Part shown: in pieces, positions 61,901-64,000 of the stretch
Numbering within the stretch: position 1 is the first letter of the stretch
Layout: the number at the start of each line of letters is the position of its first letter
NCBI GenBank assembly: GCA_013398295.1
Contig: VZSF01005553.1
Location: forward strand, 447,212 to 511,211
Reading direction: 5' to 3'
Length of the DNA stretch: 64,000 nucleotides
Source: Chionis minor
Lineage: Eukaryota > Chordata > Aves > Charadriiformes > Chionididae
Position numbers and translations under genes: made by a program
Notes under the pieces: model-generated
The model's database searches: none
What the model was told of the DNA's origin: nothing
What the model saw: only the letters and a program-made list of their open reading frames with translations

Positions 61901-64000
61901 TGCTGTTTAGTCAGCATTAAATCCAAATTAGCAGTCAGTGTAAGTGTGTGTGCCTCTACTGGAACTATGTCATTAAACAAAGGTTAAATCTAGAAAATGT
62001 TGTAGGAAGATAAAATTACCATTATTAAACCACGTCTGTTTTGTCCTAAGTAACAATATGAAACAATCTAATATCAAATCTGTAGAAACAGGGCAATTGA
62101 TTGGAATAATATGATGTCCAAAAAGTTTAAGAATTATTAAATTTATATTTATCTGATTATTTGCCACAAATTGTACATAGCTTTCCCTAGACTGTAGGTG
62201 GGAGCTTCTCAGAACGTTTAGTGTGGCGTGTGACAGGAGGCTTCGAGGAGCTCTGTAGCCTCCGTTGCTTTGGGTTGATGTCTGTGGGTAACACGTTCGA
62301 GTAGGAAACGGTAAATAGGTGCCTTATAACGTGCTGCAAATCTTGGTTTAAGCTGGCTTCTGTGAAACGCAGTCTAGCGGAAGGTAGTAACGTCATGAAT
62401 TTGTCTCTAAGCTTTAATTACCTGAGAAGAATTCTGGCCTTTGGAAATGAGCAAAAAACCTGGGAACGGTGAGGCAGAAAGAGTTGCTTGAAATCTCTTG
62501 AAACAAACTCAGTTCCTTTGCTGCTGCTTAGTGAAGGTGGCTTGTGCTCACAGTGAAATATTATGATAACCGCAAATTACTAAAAGTGCATCTCCCTGCT
62601 TAATAACATTATTTGTCTTTATCGATAATAAATGTCACTGTCAGCATTTTAATTATGTTTGTTAATACGTAGTTTTAAATGATGGTGATAGAAGCAACGA
62701 TGGGAAGTCAGTTGTTTTTGTGGGGTTTTTTTTCTACAGCATAGCAAACAATGTCTCCGGCATTTCAAAATTACTTTTTTTAAAGCATGATGATTCGTTG
62801 AAATAGAATGGACTAATTCTGTGTTAACGGCGATGTGCAGACACCCCAGGCATTGTTAGCTGTTTTCCGTCAGCTGTTTTCAGAGGGCAAGGATTTGATG
62901 ACATTCACCAGCTGCGCGTAGCTTTTGCTCAAGGAAGGTTTTTAAAAAGATAATGTTATGATGAATTAAAAGTATAAATTGTGAAGACATAAGGATATAT
63001 ATCTGGAGTGCAGTACGTGCATTCGGTTTAGAGAAGACCTGCATTTGCAGGGGTTTCCCTGTAGGTTCGAAGTGTTCTGTGACTTACAGCTAGCTCACAA
63101 ACACTCTTTATTGTCAGAGTTGGAAAGCATACTGTCATAAAATTTTCCTGCATTTACAGAAGAACCATTTTTTTGTTTAGGCTGGTTTTATTCCTGTATT
63201 TAGACCCTGGACTTGTAAAAGCTAGTCCTGCTACACTGAGCCACGCTCTGCACCCCGGGCACAGCGCAGATATGTGCCTACGGAGAGCACAGAAGAAAAA
63301 TACCTGTTCTCCAAAGAAGACGTGCTGTCTGTTTTGTCTGGTTTTGCATTCCGGATTTCTAAGGCATATTTTTTTATACTTAATTTTGTAAATTTTAGGT
63401 ATTCCGTTTTTTCCAAGCTTTGCTTTGCTGAAGGAAGCAAGATTAACGGGAACAGTCCAAACTGCTGGTCGTTCATCCTTGTGATTTTTAGGGTTAAAAA
63501 AAAAACCACATCGGTGCATATTAAAAGGTTAGTATTTATCAGAAGTGATTTGGTAGCATCTGAGCAACTGTAGTTCTTTCCTGATTAAACTTCCCAAAAC
63601 TGTGACAGTAGTAGTGTCAGGTGGCTCATGCAATAAGATTCCTGGGCTTTTTTAATATTGCATTCGACAGCCTTTGCCAGCTGTTGGATGCAGGAAATGA
63701 TTAAAGCATCTTGGATGAGCGTAGATTAACTTTCTGATGATATCATTAGGGTGGCAATGTAATCCCTTTGAGGTAAAAAACCCAAGGCAATGTTAGTAAC
63801 GTGGAATTAAGTGGAGCACAACTTAGCACAAATAGAACAATATGGAGAAAAATGTGTAGAAATCTAAATATTTAAAATATTTGCTGTTCTCACTGTGGTG
63901 GTATTTATGGAGAGAACTGTATTATAAAACCTTATCCTAACCACATGGGGTAAAAAAGAAAATTCCTCTCCACTCAGCGGGGTGTAAAACAAGTCCTATA
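55901..64000 (+). other. CACNA2D3 intron 2, last 8 kb: no gene seen
   Basis: AT-rich unique sequence with a CpG-rich patch (58400-58570) and a lesser one (61660-61770). Open frames reach about 120 codons and overlap on opposite strands, as near 63150-63570. No exon matching the expected next CACNA2D3 segment (KYKEYEKD...) was seen, so the gene continues past the window end. Confidence 0.6.
58400..58570. other. CpG-rich intronic patch
   Basis: About 170 bp contain GGAGGCGGCCGCCCGGGGCG and many further CpG dinucleotides, with a NotI-type GCGGCCGC word. The surrounding sequence is AT-rich. Open frames of 77-111 codons cross it on both strands. A small CpG island or alternative promoter inside the intron is possible. 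Confidence 0.45.

Noticed and set aside
63154..63573. Opposed open frames of 121 and 99 codons
   Set aside because: Mutual antisense shadows with no recognised domain or splice context.

Overview
The window is nuclear DNA from a bird. Three CR1 LINE copies of different ages and an ERVL-like long terminal repeat are of types typical of avian genomes, and the only recognisable gene is a vertebrate calcium-channel subunit gene. The species cannot be named from the sequence.

Layout. About 1.6 kb of upstream flank with no gene leads into a CpG island (about 1630-2560). This is the promoter and 5' untranslated region of CACNA2D3, the alpha2delta-3 auxiliary subunit of voltage-gated calcium channels. 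Coding exon 1 (2634-2752) encodes a signal peptide and the start of the mature protein. After a 621-bp intron, exon 2 (3374-3455) encodes the conserved stretch that begins VKLWASAFGG. Together they give 67 codons with consistent splice sites and phase. Everything after 3455, about 60.5 kb, reads as the 5' part of intron 2; no exon 3 was found by eye.

The intron is AT-rich, with no convincing coding sequence for a second gene. It holds an old antisense CR1 (about 13441-13790), a sense CR1 3' end (about 36874-37293), and a composite insertion at 42349-43696. In the composite, a solo LTR flanked by a perfect 5-bp target duplication has itself received a CR1 that keeps a 184-codon open frame. The rest is unique intron sequence with A/C- or G/T-rich low-complexity tracts, G-runs containing two ambiguous bases, a small (AT)n repeat, short tandem duplications, several GC/CpG-rich patches, and two palindromic AT-rich sites that could bind homeodomain or POU factors.

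No new biological system is evident. The points most worth checking are the three-codon upstream ORF in a strong context before the CACNA2D3 start, the nested LTR/CR1 insertion, the octamer-bearing inverted repeat at 45354-45379, the duplicated palindrome at 23138-23181, and the GC-rich segment at 54950-55900. All calls were made by eye; no alignment or database search was run.
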